Under the pieces are notes generated by a model, which had not been told where the DNA came from, did not search any database, and worked only from the letters and a program-made list of their open reading frames with translations. The position numbers and the translations under genes were made by a program. From Paramecium octaurelia (Eukaryota; Ciliophora; Oligohymenophorea; Peniculida; Parameciidae): a DNA stretch of 64,000 bases. Shown piece by piece: positions 53,487 through 64,000 of the stretch. Position 1 is the stretch's first letter, and each line of letters starts with the position of its first letter. The stretch lies in contig CAJJDP010000007.1 of NCBI GenBank assembly GCA_905182995.1, positions 558,049 to 622,048 on the forward strand. The letters run 5' to 3'.

Positions 53487-54610
53487 AGTAATATTAATAT
53501 ATTATTATCTACATCAAAGTATCTATGTATATATTTCTCGATTTAACTCAATTTGGATGTATAACATACAATAAATCATAATCTGTTGTATTGCCAAACT
53601 GCATCTTTACATACTAATTTTATTTCCAGATATCCATTTGATTAGTGTACAATTTACTAAAAGGATTGCCACTTATTCCTGTATCAATTACAAAGAAATT
53701 GGGTTCTTCAGAATCCATAGATATAATTTATTTATAATTTGATCCGGTTTTTCCATCAAAAGATCCATCTAGTTCATAAGATGACACTGCCACGGATCTT
53801 CTGTTTGAGTGATAAGGTATTCTTCTTTCAAAAATAAATCCGAAAGGTGTATTTGAAAATGCATGAGGGAACAACTAATTATGCAATGATCCCCATTTCC
53901 AATCAGTAGTTTGATTTCCAAATTTTCCATGTATATATTATCTGGCTTCTCTTAAAGCCTCAACCAAATTTTAAGCACATTTATCTTGACCTGAACCATT
54001 GCAATATGGCTAATTCAAAATTTAGTCATTAGGCTATGCAAGATACATGTCAATTAGATTTTTAAAATGGAATGAATCAAAAATGTAAAAATTATTCCAT
54101 TATTTGATTACAGCTTAGTCTAATTGGGAGTGAAATTTGAATGAATAAAAATATTCAAATACTCCATATAATAAGGCACCTGAAGAATCTGAGTCCCACT
54201 TACATGACCAATTTTCTAATATCAGGATTTCATTTGATAATTCTTTCTTTTTATCATATTCTCTAAGCAATGAAATTAATTCATTTTTAGTATTACAAGC
54301 ATAACTATCATAAGTGTCTGATTAAAGGTTTATATGATCTAAAATAGAAAACTTCTCTCCTTTAGTAATCTTTTGATTAATCAAATCATTGATTCTTCTT
54401 CCTCTACTTGTTGGTTGTGAATTCCAACTTAATTCATTATCAGGAATAAATTTATTATTTGCAACCACAATGTATCCTTTTTCAGGATCAATAATCATAG
54501 GGATTTCTTTATATGGCACATATCTAATCCATTCTTTATTGTTTTTCTTAACATATGCATTTTCATCTGGATGTCCCTCTTTTATGACTAATCTTCCAGT
54601 TGATAGATAC
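53249..54610 (+). repeat. Direct repeat copy 2, after second single-N join
   Basis: Second copy of 51886-53247; it continues uninterrupted into the intact penicillin-amidase gene. Confidence 0.9.
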
Positions 54611-56112
54611 CCAATATGGTTGTCATGACTAATGAATACCATTCCATTATTTGGATAACAGATATGCTTCAATAGTTCCATGCTTTCCTTTAAATCCTTT
54701 CCTTAAGCGAATTTAATAAACCCATCAAAGGATTCATAGTCATCTATATGGACTATGGATTATAATGAATAAAAATGTCCTTTATGGTCTCTTAATTTAT
54801 TGTTCTCAATATAGTATTACATTATTGGACCATGATGAGTGTGGAAAATGGTTATAAATTAATCTTCTTGTCCTTTAATTTTAATAGTTTCAACTGTTTT
54901 ATTACATGGTATCCATTAATTATTGAATTTGTAGAATAAATTTCCGTCCTCCTTTTTAATTATCTCTTCCTCATATATGTCACCTCCATCAGAATACAAG
55001 GTAGTTAATCCCCAACCCAAATACTTACTTCTTCCACTCATACTAATTGGCAATCCAGGTAGTGTTCCGCCTATGATAAAATTATATTCTTGGTTGTCCA
55101 TCTAATAGTATATTTCTGCCTAATACCATTAAGATGGTATATTGTTATCTAAATGTGGATCATTTGCCAAATGAGGCTTTCCACTTATTGTATGATTACC
55201 ACTAATGACCCAAGCATTCGAAGCTTTCAGAGTTGGGAATATATAATTGGAATAATATTCTGGTATTGATTCTAAAATTTCTGTTAAATTGTATTTAGTG
55301 TTAGTTTTATTTTCATTATTCTTACTATTGTTAGCCTACCACTCAGATTTTGAATTATATGACACATTATGGATTTTCATAAATTGAATCCATTCTTTTT
55401 CTTGAACCTCTGTAACACTTGAATCAAATTAGTTATGTGGTCCAACCGAACCGAGTATATTTGCTAGTTCTCTTCCATATAATTCGTCAAATTTTGTTCT
55501 CATAAATTCATGAAACATATCATTTACGTTCAATAAGGACATTAGCTTAATGAATGCAACGGTGTCAAGTATTTACCAATCTTAAAATTCTGCTCCTAAT
55601 ATTTTAAATTCAATTGGTAGAATTTATAATGATTTCACTCCGTCATTTATTCCATCAGCATATGATTGTAAATGGATTCTTGCTTCTTCACTTAGTTTTT
55701 GAACTATTCTCTTACATGATTCAAGATATCCTAGATTCCTAATATATTTGTCGATATTCAAGACTTCTTAGCGATATCCAAAGACTTCACTCAGTCTACC
55801 TTATGATGACATTCTAAATCATTGAAATTCACAGATTACCTTCTTATATGTAATTACCACAATCTATCTTAAGCATGTACAAATCCTAATCCATAATATC
55901 CATCTTTTAAGGATTTTGCATGAATATGGGGAATGCCATAGGTTTAATCTCTAAATATCCTAGAATGAGTTCATTTCTATTTATTACTTAACATCATTGT
56001 CAATATGTTGGGATGTCCACTCTCCTTGATAATCGGGGATGCTCTGGTAAATAAAGACAAAGGAAGATAGAATCACAATAATAACTGTAGAAATTATGAT
56101 TTTCCCAAACAT
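53548..56112 (-). CDS. Penicillin-amidase-family (S45) Ntn hydrolase
   Basis: 836 residues on the minus strand, introns at 55960-55987 and 55814-55839. The N-terminus MFGKIIISTVIIVILSSFVF is a signal anchor or signal peptide. The alpha part has IFRDQTYGIPHIHAKSLKDG, GFVHAQDRLWQL and QGRLSEVFGYR. The self-processing site and catalytic Ser are in KASNAWVISGNHTISGKPHL, followed by ANDPHL as in penicillin acylases. The C-terminal beta chain includes WSCKWDSDSSGALLYGVFEY and FGFIFERRIPYHSNRRSVAV. The family hydrolyses amides such as penicillins or N-acyl homoserine lactones; the natural substrate here is unknown. Secretion and a bacteria-eating lifestyle make an acyl-amide from bacteria plausible, as inference. 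The proposed ATG is only nine bases beyond the stop of the upstream gene. Confidence 0.93.
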
Positions 56113-56121
56113 TATAATTAA

Positions 56122-56864
56122 TCATTAATTTACATACACAGGAATGTGTCGTTCTGAAAACTTTTTTGCTTTAACTTTAATATTCTCGACAATGAGTGGT
56201 TGTACATCCCTACTATTGATGGGTTCATCATTAGACTTGAATTAGGGGAGGATAGCCAAGATGATGGAGCCATTTTAATAATGGGAAGATACTTCCCTAA
56301 TTTGAACTCTTGTAAAGAAGGCGGTTCCTTTGATAAGAGGCACACACAAATGACCTTTGAGTATCTATTCTCCTTTGTTATTAACTTTGATTTCCTTGGG
56401 GTACTGTTCTTGTGAATAGATAGCAACAACAAGCTCGATTTTATTGGGGTTTTTAACAAGATCTCCACTCTTGTTTTTCAGTTCGACTCTTAATTAGAAA
56501 ATGCGATCTCGATAAAGTGGAGTTTCGAGGGCGTCTGCTAAGGTAAGTTTGTATTTATATTGCTTCTCCAGTAACTAAAACATTAAAACATTAGAATTAC
56601 AGATCTTAAATTGAATTATATATGTAATTAAGAATGCGTGTACAATTCATCATTTCTTTTAATTTGAATTTATGAGCAGGAAACGTCTTGACGGCCTTGG
56701 ACTAGTTTATTATTGATGGTTTGAAATCTTTGCAAATAGTCCTAAAGCAGATTATTGAATTTGTCTTAACTCTAACTCAACTGATCAAGCAATGTCTTAT
56801 AGGCATCCACTTATTTGTCTAACAAATCAAAAAATTGTTATTATTAAGATAAGATGTTCTGCAT
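56122..56864 (-). CDS. Conserved-looking protein, unknown function
   Basis: 238 residues, one 26-nt intron at 56575-56600. The N-terminal 75 residues form a coiled coil (FFDLLDKQVDAYKTLLDQLS). The C-terminal half is a beta-rich domain: IFQLRVELKNKSGDLVKNPN, KIELVVAIYSQEQYPKEIK, ILKGHLCVPLIKGTAFFTRV and QIREVSSHYQNGSIILAIL. This pattern (relation of named quantities, a gain of function sentence and a surface statement) recalls Ig-fold regulatory domains such as that of plant CBP60, but I cannot assign it. It lies directly upstream of, and almost abuts, the penicillin-amidase gene on the same strand. Confidence 0.7.
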
Positions 56865-56944
56865 GGCCTTTTGAGAGAAAATAATTTATATATTTATATA
56901 ATGAATATTAGTACAATCTAAATTCAATTATAAATGACCTTTTC

Positions 56945-58594
56945 TCACTGCTATAAAACCAAGGGATTGATCCATTTGGCTTAAATTTATTGGGTGGGAG
57001 GGAAATGAGTATCCTGGTTGGGCGATTAGAACCCATTGAAGGGAGAATCTAAATATGGATGATAAAAGTACTCTCAATGGATCTGGTTCTTCCAGTAATG
57101 ACTGGAGTTCTCATGATGATTTTGAGGAAATCATTCTTTTCCTAACTCTAGTCGACCTTCAGATCCTCAGTCTTGCAAATGTCATTCTCATCATTGGATC
57201 TCTTCAACCTTTCCATGTCCAATCGAATATACTCGGCATTCAATTTAACGAGCATTTCCCCCAAGTGTGGATCATCATCAGTATACATCTGAGCGAACTC
57301 CTCTTCGTAGTAAGCACAAAAGTATTCATGCATCAAGGCCTACTTGGAAGTGATCCTTAACTCTGGGTCTGCCTGGAGCATCTTAATCAATAAGCTTCTC
57401 TAATTATCCGATACTTAATTAAGTTTTTCAGTTTGAAAATCTACAATGGCTTCTCGATTCCTCCTCACTATGGTATTATAACTCTTGCCCTTGAACACCG
57501 GTTGCCCTGTAATCAAAATATATAAGATCACTCCTAACGAATACATGTCACAAACTGAGCCATAACATAATTATTCATCCTTCAAATTGATAACTTCCGG
57601 AGCAACAAATCCAGGAGTTCCGCATTTAGTATACAGAAATGGCTTTTAATCAACCTTGGTTGCCAATCCGAAATCGGCTATCACCACGGAATCGTAATTA
57701 CTAAACTTTATATGATTATCATACTCTGGCTCTTTGAATAAGATATTTTCGAGTTTAAGATCTCTGTGCATTATTCCCATACTGTGAATGTAATTCAAAC
57801 CTTCCAACAATCCTTTCATAATTGAGTGTATTTGCTGAGCACTAAATGATCTTTTCATCTTGAATAACCCGTATAATTGATCTCCTTCTAATAACTCCAA
57901 ACACATGTAGATAGAATTTTTGGTTTCGTAAACCTCATACAGTTTCATTAAGTTAGGGTGATCTAGAATTCTCATGATTTGAATTTCATTAATTAACCCT
58001 TCCTAACTTGTTTATTTTCATACTTACCTTTCCATTCTCCTCCTTATAAACAGCATTCTTACAGAACGCTTTCACAGCCATCTTTGTTCCATCCTCTATC
58101 CTCTAGGCCAAATACACCGAAGCAAAGCTCCCTTTCCCTATTTTTTTGTACACCTTAAAATACTAATGAAACCCAGTTTAGTTCATCTTCTTTCCCAAAA
58201 ACTGTCTCAAATACTCCAAATCACTCACTGACCCTCTGAATTCACTCCACTTTTCAACACCTTCCCGGATAAATCGTATAGCTAGTATTTCACCCAGGGA
58301 TACAACATTTTCACCCTTGTTTTCAGAAAGAGACGGGTTTATTAATACCGGAGGAGTTCTTACAACCTGAAACTTATATTCAAAGTTTATAGGTAAATAT
58401 TTGTAAGGTTTAGTTAAATCATCATCCTAATTATATAAACTTTTTGTTACTTTAAATAGCATTATCTGTTTTTCTGTGCAGAGTATGTAGACAATGTGGC
58501 AATTCTTACCTGATTTCAAGAGCTTTAAACGTAAACCATGAGTACAATTCGAATAGTTTTAGTCTACCTTGTTCCAAATTCTTTAATTATACAT
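56945..58594 (-). CDS. CAMK-like protein kinase with PH-like N-terminus
   Basis: 533 residues on the minus strand, introns at 58003-58027 and 57049-57071. Residues 1-90 (LRLKLLKSGKNCHIVYILCT, then QIMLFKVTKSLYNQ) look like the core strands of a PH domain. The kinase domain from about residue 150 is complete: IGKGSFASVYLAQRIE, MAVKAF (Lys), MRILDHPNLMKLYEVYE, MHRDLKLENILF, IADFGLATKV, KCGTPGFVAPEVINL and YSLGVILYILITGQPVF. No calcium-binding EF hands are present. Similar kinases are very numerous in Paramecium. The substrate is unknown. Confidence 0.88.
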
Positions 58595-58703
58595 ATTATT
58601 TATGGAGTTGGTGTTTTAGGATATAAATATACTTTATATGATATCAAAAAAGAAATTAAAGGTTTTTGATAAAAACTGCTCATATATATGAATGATTTTA
58701 ATA

Positions 58704-60235
58704 TCATCTGAAACCAGGTCTAAATCCTGATCCAATTTGGCTATTTCCTAATTAAACCAATTCGGTCTTTTAAATAAGTGGAGCCTCATCAACTTAGTTA
58801 GCAAAAACAATGGCTTCACCCAAACCTAATGATTAGCCTTATTTAATTACATTGTGCCTTATCGATACCAACACTCTCAGTTTCTGAATCAATTCTAAGA
58901 ACTCCGAATCCCTTTAAAATCAGTAATGTAATCAAAACGAAGAAGGCAACCCATACAAATATGATCAATAATCCCAACAATTACATTCCTAATAATTTGC
59001 CACCAAATCCGTAGATGATACCTGCCTTAGTGTCAAAGAAGGCTGACAAGAAGATTCCCAAAAAGCCATTGCCCTATTTGAGTTAATTGAAACTTATACC
59101 AAAAACACAGGTACAACTTCAACGGGATCATCAATGTGTACCTTTGGAATGACTTTAGCCAAAACACTGTAGAAGACAGCAGCCAACAGACCATAAATGA
59201 ATGCAGTCCATGGTTTCATGTCATCAGTAGCAGCACTCACAGCCACCAAAGCACTGACAATGCCTCTAGACAAGGCAACCAAACTTGTAGTTTCATATTA
59301 GAAATATCTGATGATGAAGGCAAAGAATCCTCCAGTAGCTCCAGCAACCAAAGTATTGACTGCGACCAATCCTTAAGTGTATTTGGAATTAGCTCCTTAG
59401 GCCACGATACCTCCGTTGTAGAATAACCATCCTGCGAAGACCAAAATTGATCCGAAAGCAATGTAGATGGGAGAATGTCTTTAGAATTATAAGGTTGTGT
59501 TGGGATCAAATCTGAATCTTCTTGGTTTCAACAATACTGTCACAACTAATCCAGCAACACCTGCAGCGAAAAATACTACGCCAGCTCCTGAGAAATCCTT
59601 GTATCCCAAAGTTGTCAACCTATTAATACTCTCATTCAATCAATACCATCCTGATGCTAAGGTCCAATGTGCTAATCCAGCATAAATGAATCCTGCGTAT
59701 ACGATAGCTAAAATTGACCATGCCAAGAATGTCATTCTTTCTGCTGCTGCTCCAGATAACACTGATACGGCTATTGCTGCACCGGATGCTCTGAAAACTA
59801 AACAAATTTGAATATTAACAGAAATACCAAAGTTTGTATAATCATTTCCGAATTGAGTTGCTTCCCAATTGTATCCTCCTAATTTTGTGCCTCCCATAAA
59901 GTTTGTTTAGAAATCATAACCAAATGAAAATCCATATCCAAACTATATTTATTAACTACATTTATTACCAACCACCATATTAAAATTGTCAAGAACAAAC
60001 CCAATATCACTTTTATCACTATTGATTAGGAATTCTTATATCTCACTGATCCTGCTTCAATAAATGCAAATCCCACTTATGTCAACACTATTATGAACCC
60101 TGAAATTAGAATCCAATCATAATCAATAGTTGATGCTTGAGGTGCTGGAATATTGCCTACCGCAGGAGGGGGAGCTACATCTTCGACTACATAATTACCT
60201 GCATCTCCTTCTTAATGTCTAAAAAGATGACCCAT
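58704..60235 (-). CDS. AMT: Ammonium transporter (AMT/Rh family)
   Basis: 465 residues, introns at 59943-59968, 59798-59827 (30 nt), 59620-59646 (27 nt with an in-frame TGA), 59074-59099 and 58826-58850. It has about 11 hydrophobic helices. Landmarks are WILISGFIIVLTQVGFAFIE, IEAGSVRYKN, SGAAAERMTFLAWSIL, ASGWLTTLGYKDFSGAGVV, GATGGFFAFIIRYFQ and DTKAGIIYGFGGKLLG. The cytosolic tail has SVGIDKAQCLGEAIV; the usual D-x-x-E-H-G motif appears as IDKAQCLGE. Transports ammonium or ammonia across a cell membrane. Splicing the 30-nt intron gives NDYTNFVFRASGAAIAVSV, which fits the family better than reading through. Confidence 0.93.
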
Positions 60236-60767
60236 ATCTTCGGTTATTTAAATTATTTAAAATAAATTTATTTGATAACTAACCAATACAGAGCCTATAT
60301 ATTATTAAAAATTCGAGTTCTCTGCTTCACTCCACTCGAACATTGTCCTATTTTCAAATGAGAATGAAGAGAATTCAGCTATTCACACTAAAGCAATTAT
60401 TACTAAGGAAATAAGAAGATTCTGCTTACTTTTGCAATATTAAATACCAAAGAAAATAAAGTTGTTAAATTTTATTTATGTTTGATATAATTTTAATTAG
60501 AAATAAATTATAACCAAATTAATAATGCGACAATTGCCTAAATTAATGCGGGAAATGATTATGGCTTTATCCAACAACTGCTTTAACCAATCATGATCAA
60601 GTCCTTATAAAAACTTAAATAATTTAAATTCAGCAATTCAAATCAAAGCTATCTATAAATGGCGGTGCTTTCTATTAGATTCTTTACTCTAAATGCGGGG
60701 AATAATTGTTTGGTATTTTATATATAAAAATTTGAATTTAAATTCAGAGGGAAAATTCTTATAACAA
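60236..60767. other. AT-rich divergent intergenic region
   Basis: Lies between the divergent starts of AMT and the CXC protein; presumably both promoters. No exon or RNA gene recognised. Confidence 0.6.
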
Positions 60768-61816
60768 ATGAGCTCAGAATTTATATAGGATGGAACTCCA
60801 TTTACTAAATTGTTTTAAAGATTAGAAAAAATTCACAAATCCCCAGTTTTTAATGCCGAATGTGTCCACAACCAAGATGAAATATATATAAAGGACTAGT
60901 CCCCTGAATAAGTATGTAAGAAATTGGAGTTTACCCCCTGCTTAAAGTCTCCCAATTAGTACTCTATTTTCTCAATTAATTCTAGATTCCAACCTTATTC
61001 TCCATTAAATCATTAAACAACCAAAAAGGCTAATATATTTGTGATATCACCAGCAAGATAGATAAATTTCGATCATACCAAGACAGAACAACGACTCGTC
61101 AATATCAGTTCACCTCTTAGTTCTCTTAAAGTTCCAGATGATCTATTATGCGAGGAAGAAGAAATTTTATCTGATGACTAAGATATTCACTCTTAATTTA
61201 GAAGTCCCCCCAAATCCCCTCATAGAAAATTGGAAAGAGCCACTAAATTAAAATTCATTAATTTTGTTACGCTCAAGAAACCTCTCAAATTTACAAGTGA
61301 CTAAGTTAACAATAGAAAGAGGACCAGCTCCAAAAGAAGAAAACCATTAACAGAATAGAAACCTAAAATTATCGTATGTAATTGTAAGAAATCCAAATGT
61401 CTAAAATTGTATTGTGATTGCTTTGCTGCTGGAGTCCCTTGTGGAAAAGATTGTAATTGTTGTTCTTGTCACAATAATGACGATCACACTAAAGAAAGGG
61501 AAAACATAATCCAATAGATTATGGAAAGGAACCCATAAGCATTTCGACCTAAGGTTGATTCCAGGGTATTATAAATCCTTAATTGTAGAGTAATTCTGAA
61601 GATGAAATTGATCATAAGCCTAGACATTTTAAGGGATGCAATTGTAAGAAGTCAAATTGTCTAAAAAAATATTGTGAATGCTATTAAATGGGAGTCAAAT
61701 GTTCTGAATTATGCAAATGTGACGATTGTAAAAACTGTGAAATGCCAGTCAAAAAAGACTCAAGAAAACGAGTCAAACATACACATTCATGTTTCAAAAA
61801 TGCCGAAATTTATTGA
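60768..61816 (+). CDS. Tesmin/TSO1/LIN54-type CXC-domain protein
   Basis: 341 residues, one 23-nt intron at 61566-61588. The N-terminal 190 residues are Ser/Pro-rich with several SP and TP sites ([15 protein letters not shown]) that could be CDK targets. Two cysteine-rich CXC motifs follow, separated by about 50 residues: [20 protein letters not shown] plus [10 protein letters not shown], and [20 protein letters not shown] plus [13 protein letters not shown]. This CRC arrangement binds the CHR-type DNA element in LIN54 and is found in cell-cycle and germline regulators. The second motif sits near the C-terminus. Nuclear DNA-binding is a family-based prediction. Confidence 0.93.
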
Positions 61817-61925
61817 TTCATTGCTTTTATTTTTGTTTTTTTCATATAAATTTTTTAGGTCACACTGAAAACTTCCACATTGAAATTAATATTTAATTAA
61901 TAATTCAATATATAGTTTTTATTTT

Positions 61926-63445
61926 TCAAATATTTTTCCAAACAACATATTACGGACTAGTATATGGATATGGATGATAATACTAGTTTAAATAGTTTTA
62001 ATTTTGAAGTGTCACATAATTTTAATAGGATTGATTGAGATACGATTATAAATACAATTGCGACTAATTAATATTGTATTGTTAATAAATGTTGTATTGG
62101 ATTTAATCCTAAATTTTTAAATTCTCTTCTTTCTTGATTGAATTTTGAAATTCACATTTTGGTGTTGGAATTATCTCTCTAAATGTTAATGAAGGATTAT
62201 TATTGGGTGTGTTAGGAAACTACTCAATCTTCACTTTTTGAACAACATTGTCCTCAATCTAGGATATGGATTATGTTTTGATTAGGGTAGAATTCTCATT
62301 TTTTGAATTCGATTACAAAGATTTTTAGAATAGCTCTCCATATTACACAAGAAGCTATTGCAGATCTTCTATTAAGACAATATTATTGGGTAAGTAACAT
62401 GATTGTGTATAAATCTCATAGCAACCATTTTCTAATTATTAAATTAGTTCCATAGCCTAGAATAATGGTGTATTTTACTTTTTTTTAGAGTACATTATTT
62501 TCACTCTAAGTTTAAATTAATAGCTTTATTTTCTTTTGGCTTTCCACTTTATTTATGATATTGTTTAAATGAATTTAAATCGAAGTCACAATATTAGTTT
62601 ATTAATAAAATATTTATTAATCAACAAATAATTTAATTAAACTTGAGAATCTTAATGCCAAAAATATCGGATGTTTAATTTTATTTCTGATATTCGGTGC
62701 AGTAAAATAATTAATAAATCCCTCAATTGAGTTTTCTATTTTAATCATCTTGACAGACCTATTTTTCGTGTCTCTTTTTGTTATTATTGAATAAAGTAAG
62801 TCATAAGGAAATAATTCTGTAAAAGAAGGCTAATGAACAGGGATATTGTGAAATCTAGCAAATTTTCTAGAATCCACATAAATTTCTGGAGATATTATAG
62901 AGCTGAGAACCACCTTTTCGCCATTTACTGGGGAATAAAACAAAACAATCATCAAATGGAATTTCTTATGCTAACATTACTATATAAGTTTATACTTCAT
63001 TATTATAGGAGGTTGTAGTAAATTTTAAACATCTGAAGTTGGCCTGTTGGTCTATTATTTATTTTTTTGATTCTCCTTTTATACCTAAATTTTTATAGTG
63101 GCTTTGCTTTTCCAAGGCTTTAACCACAAAGATTTATGCAAATAAAGTTCCTTTATACAACTGACTTTGGTTAGGCACCCACTATTAAACCTTTGAATGC
63201 ATATGTACATTAATATTATATTCGATTTCAGGTAAATTCCATGATTTGTGCCAACTCCAACCAACTTCGTCATCGTAATTTAGTTATTTCTTAATGACTA
63301 CAGAAGTGTTGATTTCCATTGGCAATTCATTGGAAACAGCTATTCGTTAAGGTACAAGATCAATCTAAATATTCTCGTTGTCTTAACTTATCAAAGCTCC
63401 AGAAACATGAATCCAATTAAATACATTCTACCAGTTACTGTTCAT
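61926..63445 (-). CDS. Putative DNA-binding protein with Q/N-rich C-terminus
   Basis: 490 residues on the minus strand with introns at 62971-62995 and 62457-62478; a third 27-nt GT..AG stretch (63182-63208) may also be removed without frame change. Residues 45-290 look like a beta-rich domain: LFAQIFVVKALEKQSHYKNL, RCLKFTTTSYNNEHKKFHLM, VLSSIISPEIYVDSRKFARF. The block resembles Ig-fold DNA-binding domains (p53/Rel-like) in my reading, which is a weak assignment. The C-terminal 170 residues are Gln/Asn/Tyr-rich, as in activation domains. It is convergent with the CXC gene, 109 bp between stops. Confidence 0.65.
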
Positions 63446-63867
63446 GATGTCGGATTTCTTAGTTTTTAAATTTTAAGATTACAATAAATGCAAATAAATA
63501 AATGGTTAAGTATTAAAAAATTAGTTAATGAGATTCTATTTTCAAAGTCATTAATTTTATTTGAATAACAAATTAAAAACTTTTATTAATTAATAAAGAA
63601 CACTACTTATTAAGAAATTATAAATTCCTTTTTCAGCGATTTAAAAACTATACACAATAATTTTTGATGATAAAGTTTATCTGGTTTTATAAATGCAATG
63701 TATAAAACTTTTATTATCCTTTTTCAAAAATAATTACTAAGTCCTCAATATAAGTCCGAAATATCAGTTCATAATTTCGATTACATTTTTTTTAAAAAAT
63801 TAATAAGTATGGACAAAATTTAATATAAGTACATTCGAATGGTTACATTAAATTCGAAATTGTTTAA
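63446..63867. other. AT-rich divergent intergenic region
   Basis: Upstream of two divergent genes; AT-rich, no exon seen. Confidence 0.5.
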
Positions 63868-64000
63868 ATGCCTGACTTTTAATTCTATCCTATAGGATAA
63901 GAAATTAATTTATTTTTTTCAAATGAATATATTTCAGATCAATATTCAAGTTATACTGTTTTAGAAGATGGCTACCTATTTATTTATAAAATGAAGAAAT
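63868..64000 (+). CDS. Start of a gene cut by the window edge
   Basis: ATG at 63868-63870 opens a frame that stays open to the end of the window (44 codons: MPDFQFYPIGQEINLFFSN and EDGYLFIYKMKK). Too short to identify. Confidence 0.5.

Noticed and set aside
62451..62478. Separate gene starting at ATG 62453 with an overlapping neighbour
   Set aside because: A 22-nt intron at 62457-62478 joins the upstream frame to this one exactly, giving one 490-residue protein.

Overview
This is macronuclear-type DNA of a ciliate, almost certainly a Paramecium species. The protein-coding frames stay open only if TAA and TAG are read as glutamine and TGA is the sole stop; all of the roughly 35 genes traced here end in TGA. 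The DNA is AT-rich and genes are packed head-to-tail or back-to-back. Nearly every interruption is explained by a GT...AG intron of about 20-30 nt (mostly GTA...TAG, 25-26 nt). A secreted coiled-coil protein at 48570-49770 matches Paramecium trichocyst matrix proteins. Coordinates given for CDSs run from start to stop and include the introns listed in each entry; splicing was inferred by eye from frame, protein similarity and divisibility by three.

Layout. 1-6294: an unknown protein open at the left edge, a Q/N-rich minus-strand protein, a membrane-anchored hybrid histidine kinase with a receiver domain, and a small basic protein. 6993-18000: a protein with two cyclic-nucleotide-binding domains, a small basic protein, an ARMC9-like basal-body protein, mitochondrial NAD(P) transhydrogenase, a Mei2-type RRM protein and a BAH-PHD chromatin reader. 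18389-25334: an assembly-generated direct repeat around a single N, an unknown acidic/lysine-rich protein, an FCP1/NIF-type phosphatase, a coiled-coil protein and an unknown minus-strand protein. 25523-31198: a tandem array of three TauE/SafE membrane transporters. 32100-41126: MSH6 back-to-back with SepSecS (selenocysteine synthesis), a degenerate histidine kinase, a SAXO-like microtubule protein and a predicted acylated protein. 41297-44990: a ubiquitin-like/vWA/E2 fusion protein followed by a tRNA-Pro. 45726-50195: a MAP3K-like kinase, an HExxH protein, a secreted surface-type protein, a trichocyst matrix protein and a Kish/TMEM167 protein. 50271-60235: glutamyl-tRNA synthetase, a second assembly-generated repeat around an N, a penicillin-amidase-family hydrolase, an unknown protein, a CAMK-like kinase and an ammonium transporter. 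60768-64000: a tesmin/LIN54-type CXC protein, a putative DNA-binding protein and the start of a truncated gene.

There is no operon logic linking the genes; they are ordinary single-copy eukaryotic housekeeping, ciliary, secretory and signalling genes. The strongest points for a second look are the ubiquitin-like/vWA/E2 fusion, SepSecS in a genome whose only stop is UGA, two single-N joins with exact 1.3-kb duplications, extremely short or zero intergenic spacers, and an intron present in only one of three tandem paralogues.
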